64,000 bases of DNA from Nocardioides sp. L-11A (GTDB lineage Bacteria; Actinomycetota; Actinomycetes; Propionibacteriales; Nocardioidaceae): positions 4,092,001-4,156,000 of the forward strand of contig CP124680.1 of assembly GCA_029961745.1 (NCBI GenBank). The letters are read 5' to 3'. A program made the translations under genes and the position numbers. Shown piece by piece: positions 34,272-42,251 of this stretch (positions are counted from its first letter, which is position 1; the number at the start of each line of letters is the position of its first letter). The notes beneath the pieces are model-generated. The model saw only the letters and a program-made list of their open reading frames with translations. It made no database searches and had not been told where the DNA came from.

Positions 34272-34828
34272 CGGACGACACCACCCTGGAGGAACATCGA
34301 GCGGACCAGGTCCTGGGCGTCGCGCGTCGCGATGTCACCGGCGACCAGCGCGTCGCGCACGGCGACGAGCAGGCCGAACAGGGAGTGCCCCAGCCAGCGG
34401 GCGGGGACATCGGAGCGCAGCACGCCGGCGGCCTGGGCGGCGGCGTACAGGGCGACCTCCTCCGCGAACAGCTCGTCGGCGCGCTCACGCAGGGCGGGGC
34501 CGTTGACGACGGTGGGGTCGGTCAGCGCGATGCCGTACTCGTCCGCGTCGACCACGAAGCGGCCGATCATGTCGTCGAGACAGGCACGGATCTGCGCCGG
34601 GTCGGCGGAGGCGACGGCTGCGGCCAGGCCCGCCTCGGCCATGCTCTCGGCCCAGCGGTCGAGTGAGCGGCGACCGATCTCGTGGAGCAGGTCCTCGCGG
34701 CTGGCGAAGTGACGGTGGACGGTCGCGCGGCCGACGCCGGCTGCAGCGGCGATCTGCGCCATCGGCGCGGTCGGGTCCGTCGCGAGCAGGCGCTGAGCGG
34801 CGGCCAGCACCGTGTCCCGGGTACTCAT
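34268..34828 (-). CDS. TetR-family repressor of the MFS exporter
   Basis: A 186-residue regulator: MSTRDTVLAAAQRLLATDPT, helix-turn-helix PMAQIAAAAGVGRATVHRHF, and an all-helical ligand domain. Its start ATG (34828) has a strong AAGGAGGA site at the right distance. The upstream 18-bp palindrome is its likely operator, so it represses itself and the coupled exporter until a drug binds. An upstream in-frame start in that palindrome is rejected. Confidence 0.92.
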   Translation of the reverse strand: MSTRDTVLAAAQRLLATDPTAPMAQIAAAAGVGRATVHRHFASREDLLHEIGRRSLDRWAESMAEAGLAAAVASADPAQIRACLDDMIGRFVVDADEYGIALTDPTVVNGPALRERADELFAEEVALYAAAQAAGVLRSDVPARWLGHSLFGLLVAVRDALVAGDIATRDAQDLVRSMFLQGGVVR

Positions 34829-34852
34829 TGATTCCTCCTTGATGAGACTCAA

Positions 34853-34870
34853 ATGTCTCATATGAGACAT
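34853..34870 (-). promoter_or_regulatory. 18-bp perfect palindrome, TetR operator
   Basis: ATGTCTCATATGAGACAT is a perfect 18-bp palindrome. Read leftward, TTGATA (34881-34876), a 17-nt spacer and AGACAT (34858-34853) form a plausible promoter, so the palindrome covers the -10 box and part of the spacer. A further TGAGAC follows at 34843-34848. Confidence 0.75.
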
Positions 34871-34894
34871 CGGAGTATCAAGTTGAGAGGATCG

Positions 34895-35461
34895 TCAGTT
34901 GAGCTCCGGGTCCTGCGGGCGAGTCGCGTGCAGCGCGAGATCACCGGGCTGGCGACGCAGCACCTGGCGGCGCAGATCACGGGCGTCGCCGCCGAAGACG
35001 TCGTCGACCTGCCCCGGTACGACGTACCAGCTGCCCTCCGCGATCTCGGCCTCGAGCTGACCGGCGCCCCAGCCGGCGTACCCGGCGAAGATCCGCAGCC
35101 GGTCGACCGTGCCGTCGACGAGCTCGCGCGGCGTGTCGAGGTCGAGCAGCCCGACCCGGTCCCACACCGGCCGGAAGCCCGCGGCGTCCTCACCACCCGG
35201 TGCCGCGAGCGCGACGGCGAGAGCGCCGTCGGTCGCGACCGGGCCGCCCTGGAAGAGCACCTCGGGCTCCTCCACGACCTCGCCCCACTCCCCCAGCACC
35301 TCGGAGACGGGCAGCGCCGTGGGCCGGTTGAGGACGACGCCGAGGGCACCCTCGTCGTTGACGTCGAGCAGCAGCACCACCGTGTCGACGAAGTTCGGAT
35401 CCATCAGCTCGGCCGATGCCAGCAACAGGCGTCCGGCACCGAGACTCAACTCGCTCGACAT
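34895..35461 (-). CDS. YqgE/AlgH family protein
   Basis: A 188-residue protein of the conserved but poorly understood UPF0301 (YqgE/AlgH) family: GRLLLASAELMDPNFVDTVV and GALGVVLNRPTALPVSEVL near the start, LFQGGPVATDGALAV in the middle and RIFAGYAGWGAGQLEAEIAE before the end. No enzymatic function is established. The ATG at 35461 was chosen because the family starts there; an upstream extension passes through an inverted repeat. Confidence 0.92.
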   Translation of the reverse strand: MSSELSLGAGRLLLASAELMDPNFVDTVVLLLDVNDEGALGVVLNRPTALPVSEVLGEWGEVVEEPEVLFQGGPVATDGALAVALAAPGGEDAAGFRPVWDRVGLLDLDTPRELVDGTVDRLRIFAGYAGWGAGQLEAEIAEGSWYVVPGQVDDVFGGDARDLRRQVLRRQPGDLALHATRPQDPELN

Positions 35462-35497
35462 GCCTCCATCATCCCTCGGGCAGAAGGAGGCACCGCA

Positions 35498-35580
35498 CTT
35501 GTAACTAAGTGTTACAGCACGGATTTGGGACCCATGAGGCTGGTGTGGTGGATAACCGTGCCGTAACACTTAGTTACAAG
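35498..35580. repeat. Long inverted repeat upstream of the YqgE gene
   Basis: The 25-nt arms 35498-35522 and 35556-35580 pair with a single mismatch around a 33-nt loop. Each arm holds the near-palindrome GTAACTAAGTGTTAC. The element begins 37 bp before the YqgE start and ends 3 bp past the stop of the next leftward gene, so it could be that gene's terminator. Confidence 0.85.
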
Positions 35581-35583
35581 CGG

Positions 35584-36129
35584 TCACGCGGCGACGACGG
35601 CGCGCAGGCGCTCGAACAGCGACCCGCGGACCTCGGGCTCGGCGTACGCCGCGTCCGGGGTGATCATCGGCAGGCCGCGGTGGAGCAGGCGGGCCCGCTC
35701 CTCGAGCTCGGCGCCGATCCGCCCCGCGGCCGCGTCGCCGAGGCCCGACCGGCCAGCCATCACGGCGAGCAGGTGGTGCTCCTTGAAGCCGGCCGCGACC
35801 ATCGCCGACGCCATCGCGTCGTCGAGGGGGTGCGCCCGGTAGTGGTCGATGATCAGCCGCACGCCGGGCAGTTCGTGGGCGGTGTTGCTCCACGCGATCG
35901 CGACGGCCTCGTCGAGGTCCATCGGCTGGTGGGCGAGCATCCGCTCGGCCTGGCCGGACAGGCGGGTGTGCCACTTCAGGGTGAGGGCCGCCAGCAGGTC
36001 GAGCTCGTCGCGGAAGGCCGCGGCGACGCCGTCGACGTCCATGGGCAGGATGCCGTCGCGGCGGACGGCGGAGGTCGCGATGACGGAGCGGAGGGTCTCG
36101 CCCCGGTTGTGAAAGGCCGTCCAGGTCAT
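35584..36129 (-). CDS. Hypothetical protein, 181 residues
   Basis: I do not recognise the family. The protein is soluble, helical and rich in His/Ala (LKWHTRLSGQAERMLAHQP, IAWSNTAHELPGVRLIIDHY, GFKEHHLLAVMAGRSGLGD). There is no signal peptide or clear metal motif, although several His and Asp/Glu are spaced as in helical-bundle proteins. The ATG 36129 is preceded by AGGAGTGCTGACC. It is divergent from a TetR regulator and may be its target. Confidence 0.75.
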   Translation of the reverse strand: MTWTAFHNRGETLRSVIATSAVRRDGILPMDVDGVAAAFRDELDLLAALTLKWHTRLSGQAERMLAHQPMDLDEAVAIAWSNTAHELPGVRLIIDHYRAHPLDDAMASAMVAAGFKEHHLLAVMAGRSGLGDAAAGRIGAELEERARLLHRGLPMITPDAAYAEPEVRGSLFERLRAVVAA

Positions 36130-36309
36130 GGTCAGCACTCCTCGTTCGATCGGCGGCCGCCGGATTCGGGAGCTCCGACATACCGCTGGTACGTACTACG
36201 AGTATGGAGCAGACCGTCGGTACGCCCAACGGCGCGACACCGTGATCCCGCCCACCCCGGGCCGTGACCGGTGTCACGCCGGACCCGACCACGCGCCTAT
36301 GCTGAGTCG
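36130..36309. promoter_or_regulatory. Divergent promoter region before TetR gene
   Basis: This 180-bp spacer contains the palindrome GTACGTAC (36189-36196), the inverted repeat GTGACCGGTGTCAC (36264-36277) and TATGCT (36298-36303), a -10 box 6 nt before the GTG. Either repeat could be the TetR operator; I cannot choose between them. Confidence 0.5.
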
Positions 36310-37032
36310 GTGGCGAAGGCATCGGTGTCGAAACTCGTCCCCAAGGTCCCCGTGCCGGGCGTCCCGGGCGGATCCCGCCGGGCGTCGTACTCCGCCTCGA
36401 CCAAGCGGGCCCTCGTCGACGTCGCGGAGCGGCTGTTCGCCGAGAAGGGGTACGCCGCGACCTCCCTCGACGCGATCGTGTCCGGGGCCCGGGTCACCAA
36501 GGGCGCGCTCTACCACCACTTCTCGGGCAAGCAGGCACTGTTCGAGTCCGTCTTCGAGCGGGTCGAGCAGCAGGCCGCGAAACGGATCCAGAAGTCGCTG
36601 CGCAGCGAGAAGGACCCGTGGCGCAAGGCCACCGAGGGCCTACGCTCCTTCCTCGACGTCGTCCAGGAGTCGCCGTACCGGCGCATCGTCATCCAGGACG
36701 GGCCCGCGGTGCTCGGCTACGAGCGCTACCGCGAGCAGGAGGAACGCTCGACCTTCGCCAATATCGTCGAGATCGTCCGCGCCACCCTCGACGCCGGCGC
36801 CTGGGACCTCGACGAGGACATGCTGCAGACCTTCGCGCGGATCTTCTTCGGCGCCATGTCCTCCGCCGGCGAGTCCGTCGCCATGGCGGCCGATCCCGAG
36901 GCCGCGGCCCGCCGGGTCGAGAGCGCGATCGGCTTCCTGCTCGCCGGCGTGCAGAGTCTGGTGGAGCAGGGCGTCGCGATGCCGAGCGCGTTCGGCGGCG
37001 CCGACGACGAGGGGGCCGCCGACCGGGAGTGA
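36310..37032 (+). CDS. TetR/AcrR-family transcriptional regulator
   Basis: A 240-residue regulator with a basic, Pro-rich N-terminal extension of ~25 residues (ASVSKLVPKVPVPGVPGGS) before the TetR helix-turn-helix (ALVDVAERLFAEKGYAATSL, ARVTKGALYHHFSGKQALFE). The C-terminal domain matches the TetR_C_33-like group. The GTG at 36310 has a TATGCT box at leaderless distance; a start 39 bp earlier cannot be excluded. The divergent hypothetical gene is the likely target. Confidence 0.9.
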   Translation: MAKASVSKLVPKVPVPGVPGGSRRASYSASTKRALVDVAERLFAEKGYAATSLDAIVSGARVTKGALYHHFSGKQALFESVFERVEQQAAKRIQKSLRSEKDPWRKATEGLRSFLDVVQESPYRRIVIQDGPAVLGYERYREQEERSTFANIVEIVRATLDAGAWDLDEDMLQTFARIFFGAMSSAGESVAMAADPEAAARRVESAIGFLLAGVQSLVEQGVAMPSAFGGADDEGAADRE

Positions 37033-37056
37033 CGCCGGTCATCGACGCGAGGGCGT

Positions 37057-37503
37057 CTAGAAGGCGACGATCCCGGACTGCAGGTGGACGAGCACCGGCG
37101 TGCCGCCCGGCCCCTCGCGGGGCACCCGTACGGCGTCGTCCGCGACGCCCACCACGACGACCGCGGCGTTGCCGCAGCTGCCGAGCCCGATCGACCGCAC
37201 GCCGCCGTCCGCGCCGGCCCCCAGGAGCGAGGCGGCCAGGGCCACCCGGTCCGCGTCGGCGACCGCGGGGGTGACCGACCGGACCAGGGTCGCGGTCAAC
37301 AGGGCCCGGCACGCCGTCCGGTCGTCCCGGTAGACCGGCGCCACCCGGACCACGGTCGCAGGCGCGGCCGTCCGGTCGCCCTCGACCTTCTCGTGGCCGG
37401 TGGCCAGCGCGACGCCGATCGCGGCGACGGCGAGGGCCAGTGCGAGGACGAGCGACGCGATGATCGCCGGGAGGTGAGCCCTCGGCTCCTCGTTGCGCCT
37501 CAT
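37057..37503 (-). CDS. Hypothetical single-span membrane protein
   Basis: A 148-residue protein of unknown function with a basic N-terminus, one membrane segment (AIIASLVLALALAVAAIGVALA, about residues 13-35) and an outer domain with two Cys (TACRALL, GSCGNA) that may form a disulfide. The outer part ends in a beta-rich stretch (RVPREGPGGTPVLVHLQSG). It converges with the TetR gene, 24 bp away. No family is recognised. Confidence 0.7.
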   Translation of the reverse strand: MRRNEEPRAHLPAIIASLVLALALAVAAIGVALATGHEKVEGDRTAAPATVVRVAPVYRDDRTACRALLTATLVRSVTPAVADADRVALAASLLGAGADGGVRSIGLGSCGNAAVVVVGVADDAVRVPREGPGGTPVLVHLQSGIVAF

Positions 37504-37655
37504 GTCACATCTCGTGTCGCCCGTCGCGGTCGTCTGTCGTCGAGAAAACTAGACGGATCCGCGACGAGGCCGCGGGTGCTCCTCGGGCCCTCTCGGGAGT
37601 GCACCCGATCTCGTCATCCACGTGACAAGATCGAGCCCGCGCGGCGGGTGCTGCG

Positions 37656-38687
37656 CTACTGACCGACGGTGACCGAGCCGTTGTTGGCCTCGACGGGCAC
37701 CAGCTCGATCCAGACCTTCCCGGCCGGGACCTTGAGCTCGGCGCCGTCCGCGGTCGCCAGGCTCAGCGTCGAGCCGACCTCGTCCTTGGTCCAGGTGCCC
37801 TCGACGACCTGGCCGTTGTGGAACAGCTGCGCGGCACCGGTGCCCTCGAACTTGCTCTCCGGCACGAAGTTGCCGGCCGGGTCCTTGTAGCCGGCGTCGA
37901 CGACCTTCACCCGCAGTACCAGCACCGAGCTGGCCTGGAAGTGGTCGCCCTGGGCGGCGTTGGAGTTGGTGTTGGTGTAGCTGCCGTCCTCGAAGCGCCA
38001 GTTCGTCGTGCGGCTGCCGAAGTGCGCGGAGAGGGTCGGGGCCGGCGTACCGCCCGCGAAGTCCGCCTCGGTGCCCCACGGCAGGTAGTCGGCCGGGCGC
38101 GCGGTCTTGCCGTCCTCGGCCGCCTTGGCGACCTTCTTCAGGTCGGTGAAGAGGTTGTACGGCGCGCGGCGGCCGCTGTTGCGGTAGAAGCCCGGCCCAC
38201 CCTCGCTGAAGTACTTGATCTTGGCGCGGTCGATGCGGGGCAGGGTCTCGCGGGCGCCGCCGCTGGTGGCGATGACCGCGCCGGCCGGCGAGACGATGCC
38301 GATGTCGCTGGCCCGCATCGAGCGGACCGGCCCGATGTCGCCGGGCAGCTGGGAGTAGTAGAACGCGGCCAGGCGGGTGATGCCGCCCTCGACCAGCTCC
38401 TCGACGACCAGGTCGGCCTTGCTCAGCCCGACCTGCGGCGAGCTGGCCGGCGAGTTGTCGATCTTGGTCACCACGACCGGGCGGTCCAGCTCGACGGACT
38501 GCCCCGGCTCCGCCTCGAGACCGGTCAGCGGCCAGATCTGCGGCACCTCCGGCGTCGGGCTCGCCTCGGACGTGCTGTCACCGTCCGACTTCTTGTCACC
38601 GTCGTCCCCACCCCCGCATCCGGCGAGCACGAGGCTCAGCACGACGAGCGAGGCGGGCAGGGCGCTGCGGAGGGTGGAAACACGCAC
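37656..38687 (-). CDS. DUF3048 (YerB-like) lipoprotein
   Basis: A 343-residue lipoprotein: signal with lipobox LAGC (Cys24), a low-complexity Ser/Asp linker, then the DUF3048 domain. Signature blocks are PVVVTKIDNSPASSPQVGLS, ADLVVEELVEGGITRLAAFY and GPVRSMRASDIGIVSPAGAV, followed by the C-terminal domain with LVLRVKVVDAGYKDPAGNFV and a DGAELKVPAGKVWIELVP end. YerB-like proteins are surface proteins of unclear function. The GTG at 38687 directly begins the signal peptide; the longer frame is shadow. Confidence 0.9.
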   Translation of the reverse strand: MRVSTLRSALPASLVVLSLVLAGCGGGDDGDKKSDGDSTSEASPTPEVPQIWPLTGLEAEPGQSVELDRPVVVTKIDNSPASSPQVGLSKADLVVEELVEGGITRLAAFYYSQLPGDIGPVRSMRASDIGIVSPAGAVIATSGGARETLPRIDRAKIKYFSEGGPGFYRNSGRRAPYNLFTDLKKVAKAAEDGKTARPADYLPWGTEADFAGGTPAPTLSAHFGSRTTNWRFEDGSYTNTNSNAAQGDHFQASSVLVLRVKVVDAGYKDPAGNFVPESKFEGTGAAQLFHNGQVVEGTWTKDEVGSTLSLATADGAELKVPAGKVWIELVPVEANNGSVTVGQ

Positions 38688-38816
38688 GCGGTCAGTCTGA
38701 CCCACACCGCGCTCCGAGGCTGGAGCCGGTGCCGCGTGTCGCCGACGCGACGACCTGTGACGCGGGCGGGTCGGGCTGCGTCGAGACCGGTGACAGAGCA
38801 TCGACCCAGGAGAGCC

Positions 38817-39314
38817 ATGATCGACCCCGTGCCGGACCCGTTCGAGGAGCTCGCCCGCGCCCGAGCGGCCGAGCTCTACCGCTCGGCCTGGCTGCTGTGC
38901 GGCCACCGCGCGGAGGCGGAGGACCTCGTGCAGGAGACGCTGGCGAAGGTCTACGTGCGGATGAGCCGCCGACTCGGCCCGCCGCTGGACAACCCGGCGG
39001 CGTACGCCCAGACCGTGCTGACCCGCACCTTCATCAGCTCCCGGCGCCGGCGCAGCAGCACCGAGACGCCGTACGCCGACCTGCCGGGCCCGGATGCGGG
39101 CGGGGCGGATCACGCCGAGACGACCGACCTGCGGGTCGCGCTGGTCGAGGCGCTGGCCGACCTCGGCCCGGTCGACCGGGCGGTGGTGGTGCTGCGGCAC
39201 CTGGAGGACCGGTCGGTCGAGGAGGTCGCCGACGTCCTCGGCCTCTCTCCTGGGGCGGTGCGCAATCGATGCATGCGCGCGCTGGCGCGGATGCGGAAGG
39301 AGGTCCTGCGATGA
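38817..39314 (+). CDS. SigE-family RNA polymerase sigma factor (second copy type)
   Basis: A 165-residue ECF sigma factor. Region 2: ELYRSAWLLCGHRAEAEDLVQETLAKVYVR; region 4: GPVDRAVVVLRHLEDRSVEE with the helix-turn-helix DVLGLSPGAVRNRCMRALAR. The length equals the other SigE-family gene at 8.8-9.3 kb but the sequence differs clearly. ATG 38817 has an AGGAGAG site 4 nt upstream. It overlaps the membrane partner gene by 4 bp. Confidence 0.92.
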   Translation: MIDPVPDPFEELARARAAELYRSAWLLCGHRAEAEDLVQETLAKVYVRMSRRLGPPLDNPAAYAQTVLTRTFISSRRRRSSTETPYADLPGPDAGGADHAETTDLRVALVEALADLGPVDRAVVVLRHLEDRSVEEVADVLGLSPGAVRNRCMRALARMRKEVLR

Positions 39315-40249
39315 ACGAGCACGAGCTCAGCACGGTGCTGGAGCGCGCCGCGGACCGGCTCGACCCCGATGTCGCCGCGCTCGTGGCGGGCGCCGCGCAG
39401 CGCGGCCGGAGCCGGCTGCGGCGCCGCCGCGCCGCAACGGTCGCGGCGCTCGGCACCGCGGCCGCCCTCATCGTCGGCGGCCTCGCCGGTCAGCCCTGGC
39501 AGTCCGGTGGCGACACCGTCGCGGACCCGGCCACGGTCGCGCCCGGCCCGCTCACCCCCGAGAACCAGCGCACGATCCCGGACGACGACGCGCTGGTGCA
39601 GCGCCTGCTCGACCACCTGCCGGCGGGCGAGGTCACCGATGTCACGACCACGCCGATGTTCGACGAGCCCGACGCCCCCTACGAGCGGGGCCTGGAGATC
39701 GGCCTGCTCGTCGACGGCGCGGCCGTGGAGGTGCGGATCAGCGACGGGAGCGCCGACCCCGAGGCCTGGGCCCGGTCGCTCGAGCCGGGCGCAAAGCCCG
39801 AGGGCTGTGACGCGTCGCTCGTCGACGCGGACCAGAGGACCTGGAACCAGGCGATGCGCAGCATCGAGCCCGGTCCCGAGCTCACCCCCGAGATGATCTG
39901 CCGGTCCTGGGTCTCCATCAAGCGCGAGCAGAAGTGCGCCGCGGACCCGGTCTGCCTGGCCAAGCGCACGGCGTACTCGCCGAAGAAGAGCTGTGGGCCC
40001 GAGGGCCGTCAGCTCCCCGACGGGTCCTGGCTGTGGCCGCGCTCCGGCGCCGGCGGGGACGGCTCCGACACCAGCGGCTTCACAGGCAACTGGGCCTCGA
40101 TCTGCACGCCCGACGGCTGGTCGATCGACGTCTCCGCCTTCAACAGCCCCGAGCCCGAAGAGGGAGAGCCGAAGGTCGTCTCCGACGAGCCGCCGCTTAG
40201 CCTCGACCAGGTGACCGAGCTGGCGACCGCCGGCTTCTGGTTCGAGTGA
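39311..40249 (+). CDS. Membrane-anchored anti-sigma-like protein (second)
   Basis: A 312-residue protein with a ~45-residue cytoplasmic part (NEHELSTVLERAADRLDPDV), one membrane segment (AATVAALGTAAALIVGGLAG) and an outer domain with six or more cysteines (GCDAS, ICRSW, KCAADPVCLAKR, SCGPEG, ICTPDG). Architecture and coupling to a SigE-family gene mirror the pair at 7.9-9.3 kb. No known anti-sigma zinc motif is seen. The stop codon falls inside the left arm of a terminator hairpin. Confidence 0.72.
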   Translation: MNEHELSTVLERAADRLDPDVAALVAGAAQRGRSRLRRRRAATVAALGTAAALIVGGLAGQPWQSGGDTVADPATVAPGPLTPENQRTIPDDDALVQRLLDHLPAGEVTDVTTTPMFDEPDAPYERGLEIGLLVDGAAVEVRISDGSADPEAWARSLEPGAKPEGCDASLVDADQRTWNQAMRSIEPGPELTPEMICRSWVSIKREQKCAADPVCLAKRTAYSPKKSCGPEGRQLPDGSWLWPRSGAGGDGSDTSGFTGNWASICTPDGWSIDVSAFNSPEPEEGEPKVVSDEPPLSLDQVTELATAGFWFE

Positions 40250-40297
40250 GTCGGGTGGGTGAGAGTGACCCCTGGACCACGCTCACCCACCCGACTC
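40248..40297. terminator. Bidirectional terminator between sigma operon and fabG
   Basis: A 16-bp perfect inverted repeat, GAGTCGGGTGGGTGAG at 40248-40263 against 40282-40297, extended by GTG/CAC after one mismatch. It overlaps the stop of the anti-sigma-like gene and ends 8 bp before the convergent fabG stop. Confidence 0.8.
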
Positions 40298-40304
40298 CGG
40301 ACAC

Positions 40305-41075
40305 TCAGGTGCCGAGCGAGATGCCGCCGTCGACGTACAGGGTCTGGCCGGTGATGTAGGACGCCTCGTCGCTGGACAGGAAGGTGACCGCAGCGGCGAT
40401 GTCCGCCGGCGCACCGACCCGCTTGACCGGGTTGGCCTCGGCGTTGAGGCGGCGGAACTCCTCGACGTCCATCTTCAGTCGCGCCGCGGTCGCATCGGTC
40501 ATCTCGGTGGCGATGAAGCCGGGGGCGACGGCGTTGACGTTGATACCGAACGGACCGAGCTCGATGCCGAGGGTCCGGGTGAAGCCCTGGATACCCATCT
40601 TGGCGGCCGAGTAGTTGGCCTGGCCGCGGTTGCCGAGCGCGGAGATGCTCGAGATGTTCACGACCTTGCCGTACTTCTGCTCCACGAAGTGCTTCTGCGC
40701 GGCCTTGGTCATCAAGAAGGCGCCCTTGAGGTGCACGCCCATGACCAGGTCCCAGTCGTCCTCGGTCATCTTGAACAGCAGGTTGTCGCGGGTGATGCCC
40801 GCGTTGTTGACCAGGATGTGGATGCCGCCGAGCTCGGCGACGACCCGAGCGACGGCGGCGTCGACCGACGCGCCGTCGGAGACGTCGGCACCCACGCCGA
40901 CAGCCTTCGCACCCGCGACCAGCGGCAGCTTCGCCGCCGCATCGGCCGCGGCTGCCTCGTCGAGGTCGACGATCGCGACCGACGCCCCCTCCTCGGCATA
41001 GCGGGTGGCGGTGCCGAAGCCGATCCCGCGCGCGGCTCCGGTGATGACGGCGACTCGCCCGTCGAAACGACCCAT
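40305..41075 (-). CDS. fabG: 3-oxoacyl-ACP reductase, FabG-like SDR
   Basis: A 256-residue short-chain dehydrogenase. The cofactor motif is VAVITGAARGIGFGTATRY (TGxxxGIG), the NAG motif HILVNNAGITRDNLL, the catalytic Ser in NISSISALG and the YxxxK pair in NYSAAK. The end GQTLYVDGGISLGT is typical. Length and motifs fit FabG, the NADPH-dependent reductase of fatty acid synthesis, but many actinobacterial SDRs of this type act on other ketones. Arg at the nucleotide site (GAARGIG) favours NADPH. Confidence 0.88.
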   Translation of the reverse strand: MGRFDGRVAVITGAARGIGFGTATRYAEEGASVAIVDLDEAAAADAAAKLPLVAGAKAVGVGADVSDGASVDAAVARVVAELGGIHILVNNAGITRDNLLFKMTEDDWDLVMGVHLKGAFLMTKAAQKHFVEQKYGKVVNISSISALGNRGQANYSAAKMGIQGFTRTLGIELGPFGINVNAVAPGFIATEMTDATAARLKMDVEEFRRLNAEANPVKRVGAPADIAAAVTFLSSDEASYITGQTLYVDGGISLGT

Positions 41076-41137
41076 GTGCTTACCTCAGCTCTCTCTGCCC
41101 GGGCCGGGCCCGGGCACGCGTCCGATTCGGCCGCAGC

Positions 41138-41554
41138 CTACGACGCCAGCGCGGCGCGCAGGCGGGCGGCGTAGTGCGCCGCCTCCCCCGCGGCGTACTT
41201 CGTGCGCGGCCAGAAGAACCCGCGCAGGCCGTCTCCCTTGGTGCGCGGGACGACGTGCAGGTGCAGGTGCGGCACCGACTGGCTGACCACGTTGTTCATC
41301 GCGACGAAGCTGCCCTGGGCGCCGAGCCCCTCGACGACGGCACACGCCAGCCGCTGCGCCGCGGCCAGGAACCCGTCGCGCTGCTCGGCCGGCAGGTCGG
41401 GCAGCGTGACGACGTGGTCGCGGGGCACGAGCAGCACGTGGCCCTTGAACACCGGCCGCCGGTCGAGGAAGGCCAGCAGCCCGGGCTCGTCGAGGACCAC
41501 GTCGGCCTCGGCCGCACCGGCGATGATCGTGCAGAAGACGCAGTCGGTCGTCAT
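41138..41554 (-). CDS. HIT-family hydrolase
   Basis: A 138-residue histidine-triad protein. The zinc-like Cys pair DCVFCTI is at the start and the triad SVPHLHLHVVPR (HxHxH) near residue 98; the middle HVLLVPRDHVVTLPDLP is family-typical. It is likely to hydrolyse a nucleoside phosphoramidate or dinucleotide polyphosphate. ATG 41554 overlaps the TetR stop by 4 bp, an unusual partner, and the gene follows that regulator leftward. Confidence 0.93.
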   Translation of the reverse strand: MTTDCVFCTIIAGAAEADVVLDEPGLLAFLDRRPVFKGHVLLVPRDHVVTLPDLPAEQRDGFLAAAQRLACAVVEGLGAQGSFVAMNNVVSQSVPHLHLHVVPRTKGDGLRGFFWPRTKYAAGEAAHYAARLRAALAS

Positions 41555-42144
41555 CCGTCGTCACGCCCCAGGCCGCGCAGGAAGGTCTGCACGGCGACGT
41601 CTCCCGCGCGGTTGCGCGGGAGGATGCCGTGGTTGATGGCCTCGGCGGCGGAGTAGCCGATCGCGTACAGCGTGGAGACCACCCAGTCCGGGCCGGCCGA
41701 GGCGTCGATCGCCCCGTCCTCGGCCGCGCGTACGACGACCTCACGCAGGTCCGCGCTGTCGTCCTGGTCCTCCGCGACGGCGTCCCCGAAGCGCGTGGGG
41801 TCGGCATAGAGGTAGATGACCGCGTCGCCGACCTCGACGATGGCCCGCAGCAGCGCCGCGAGCTCCTCCACCGCGGTGGCGCAGCCCTGGACCGCCGCTC
41901 CCGCGGCCTCGGCGAGCAGCTGCAGCGCGTGCTCGCGGGCCGCCAACACCAGACTCCTCCGGTCGGGGAAGTAGCGGTGCAGGGTGCTGCGGCTGACCTG
42001 GGCGCCGGTGGCGACGTCGCCCAGTGAGGCGTTCCAGTCGCGGCTCCAGACCGCGACGGCGGTGTCGACGATCGCGCGGCGGGTGCGCTCGCGGACGCCC
42101 GAGAGGGACGCCCCCGACTCCGCCTGTCCGATCCCGCTGGTCAC
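41551..42144 (-). CDS. TetR-family regulator divergent from ABC exporter
   Basis: A 197-residue regulator with the helix-turn-helix DVATGAQVSRSTLHRYFPDR and the preceding RERTRRAIVDTAVAVWSRDW. The GTG at 42144 was chosen because TAGCGT (42158-42153, leftward) stands 8 nt upstream, as in a leaderless transcript. An ATG 21 bp earlier would add a hydrophobic heptapeptide. It is divergent from an ABC exporter with a palindrome between, so it probably represses it. Its stop overlaps the HIT gene. Confidence 0.88.
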   Translation of the reverse strand: MTSGIGQAESGASLSGVRERTRRAIVDTAVAVWSRDWNASLGDVATGAQVSRSTLHRYFPDRRSLVLAAREHALQLLAEAAGAAVQGCATAVEELAALLRAIVEVGDAVIYLYADPTRFGDAVAEDQDDSADLREVVVRAAEDGAIDASAGPDWVVSTLYAIGYSAAEAINHGILPRNRAGDVAVQTFLRGLGRDDG

Positions 42145-42187
42145 GATCGCGAACGCTACCAACATGCTCCATCGTCGGACTCTGCTG

Positions 42188-42217
42188 TTGCAAAATAGGA
42201 CATCAATGTCCCATACT
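42188..42217 (+). promoter_or_regulatory. ABC exporter promoter with TetR operator between -35 and -10
   Basis: TTGCAA (42188-42193), an 18-nt spacer and CATACT (42212-42217) resemble a sigma-70 type promoter. The inverted repeat GGACAT-CA-ATGTCC (42198-42211) fills the spacer exactly, an ideal place for a TetR repressor to block RNA polymerase. The divergent tetR promoter lies 40 bp away. Confidence 0.65.
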
Positions 42218-42251
42218 GGCGGACCGCCGTCGCCCGACCCCTGGAGCAGCC

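Noticed and set aside
42145..42165. ATG at 42165 as start of the TetR gene
   Set aside because: It adds a hydrophobic heptapeptide with no suitable ribosome-binding site; GTG 42144 has a TAGCGT box 8 nt upstream. It remains possible.
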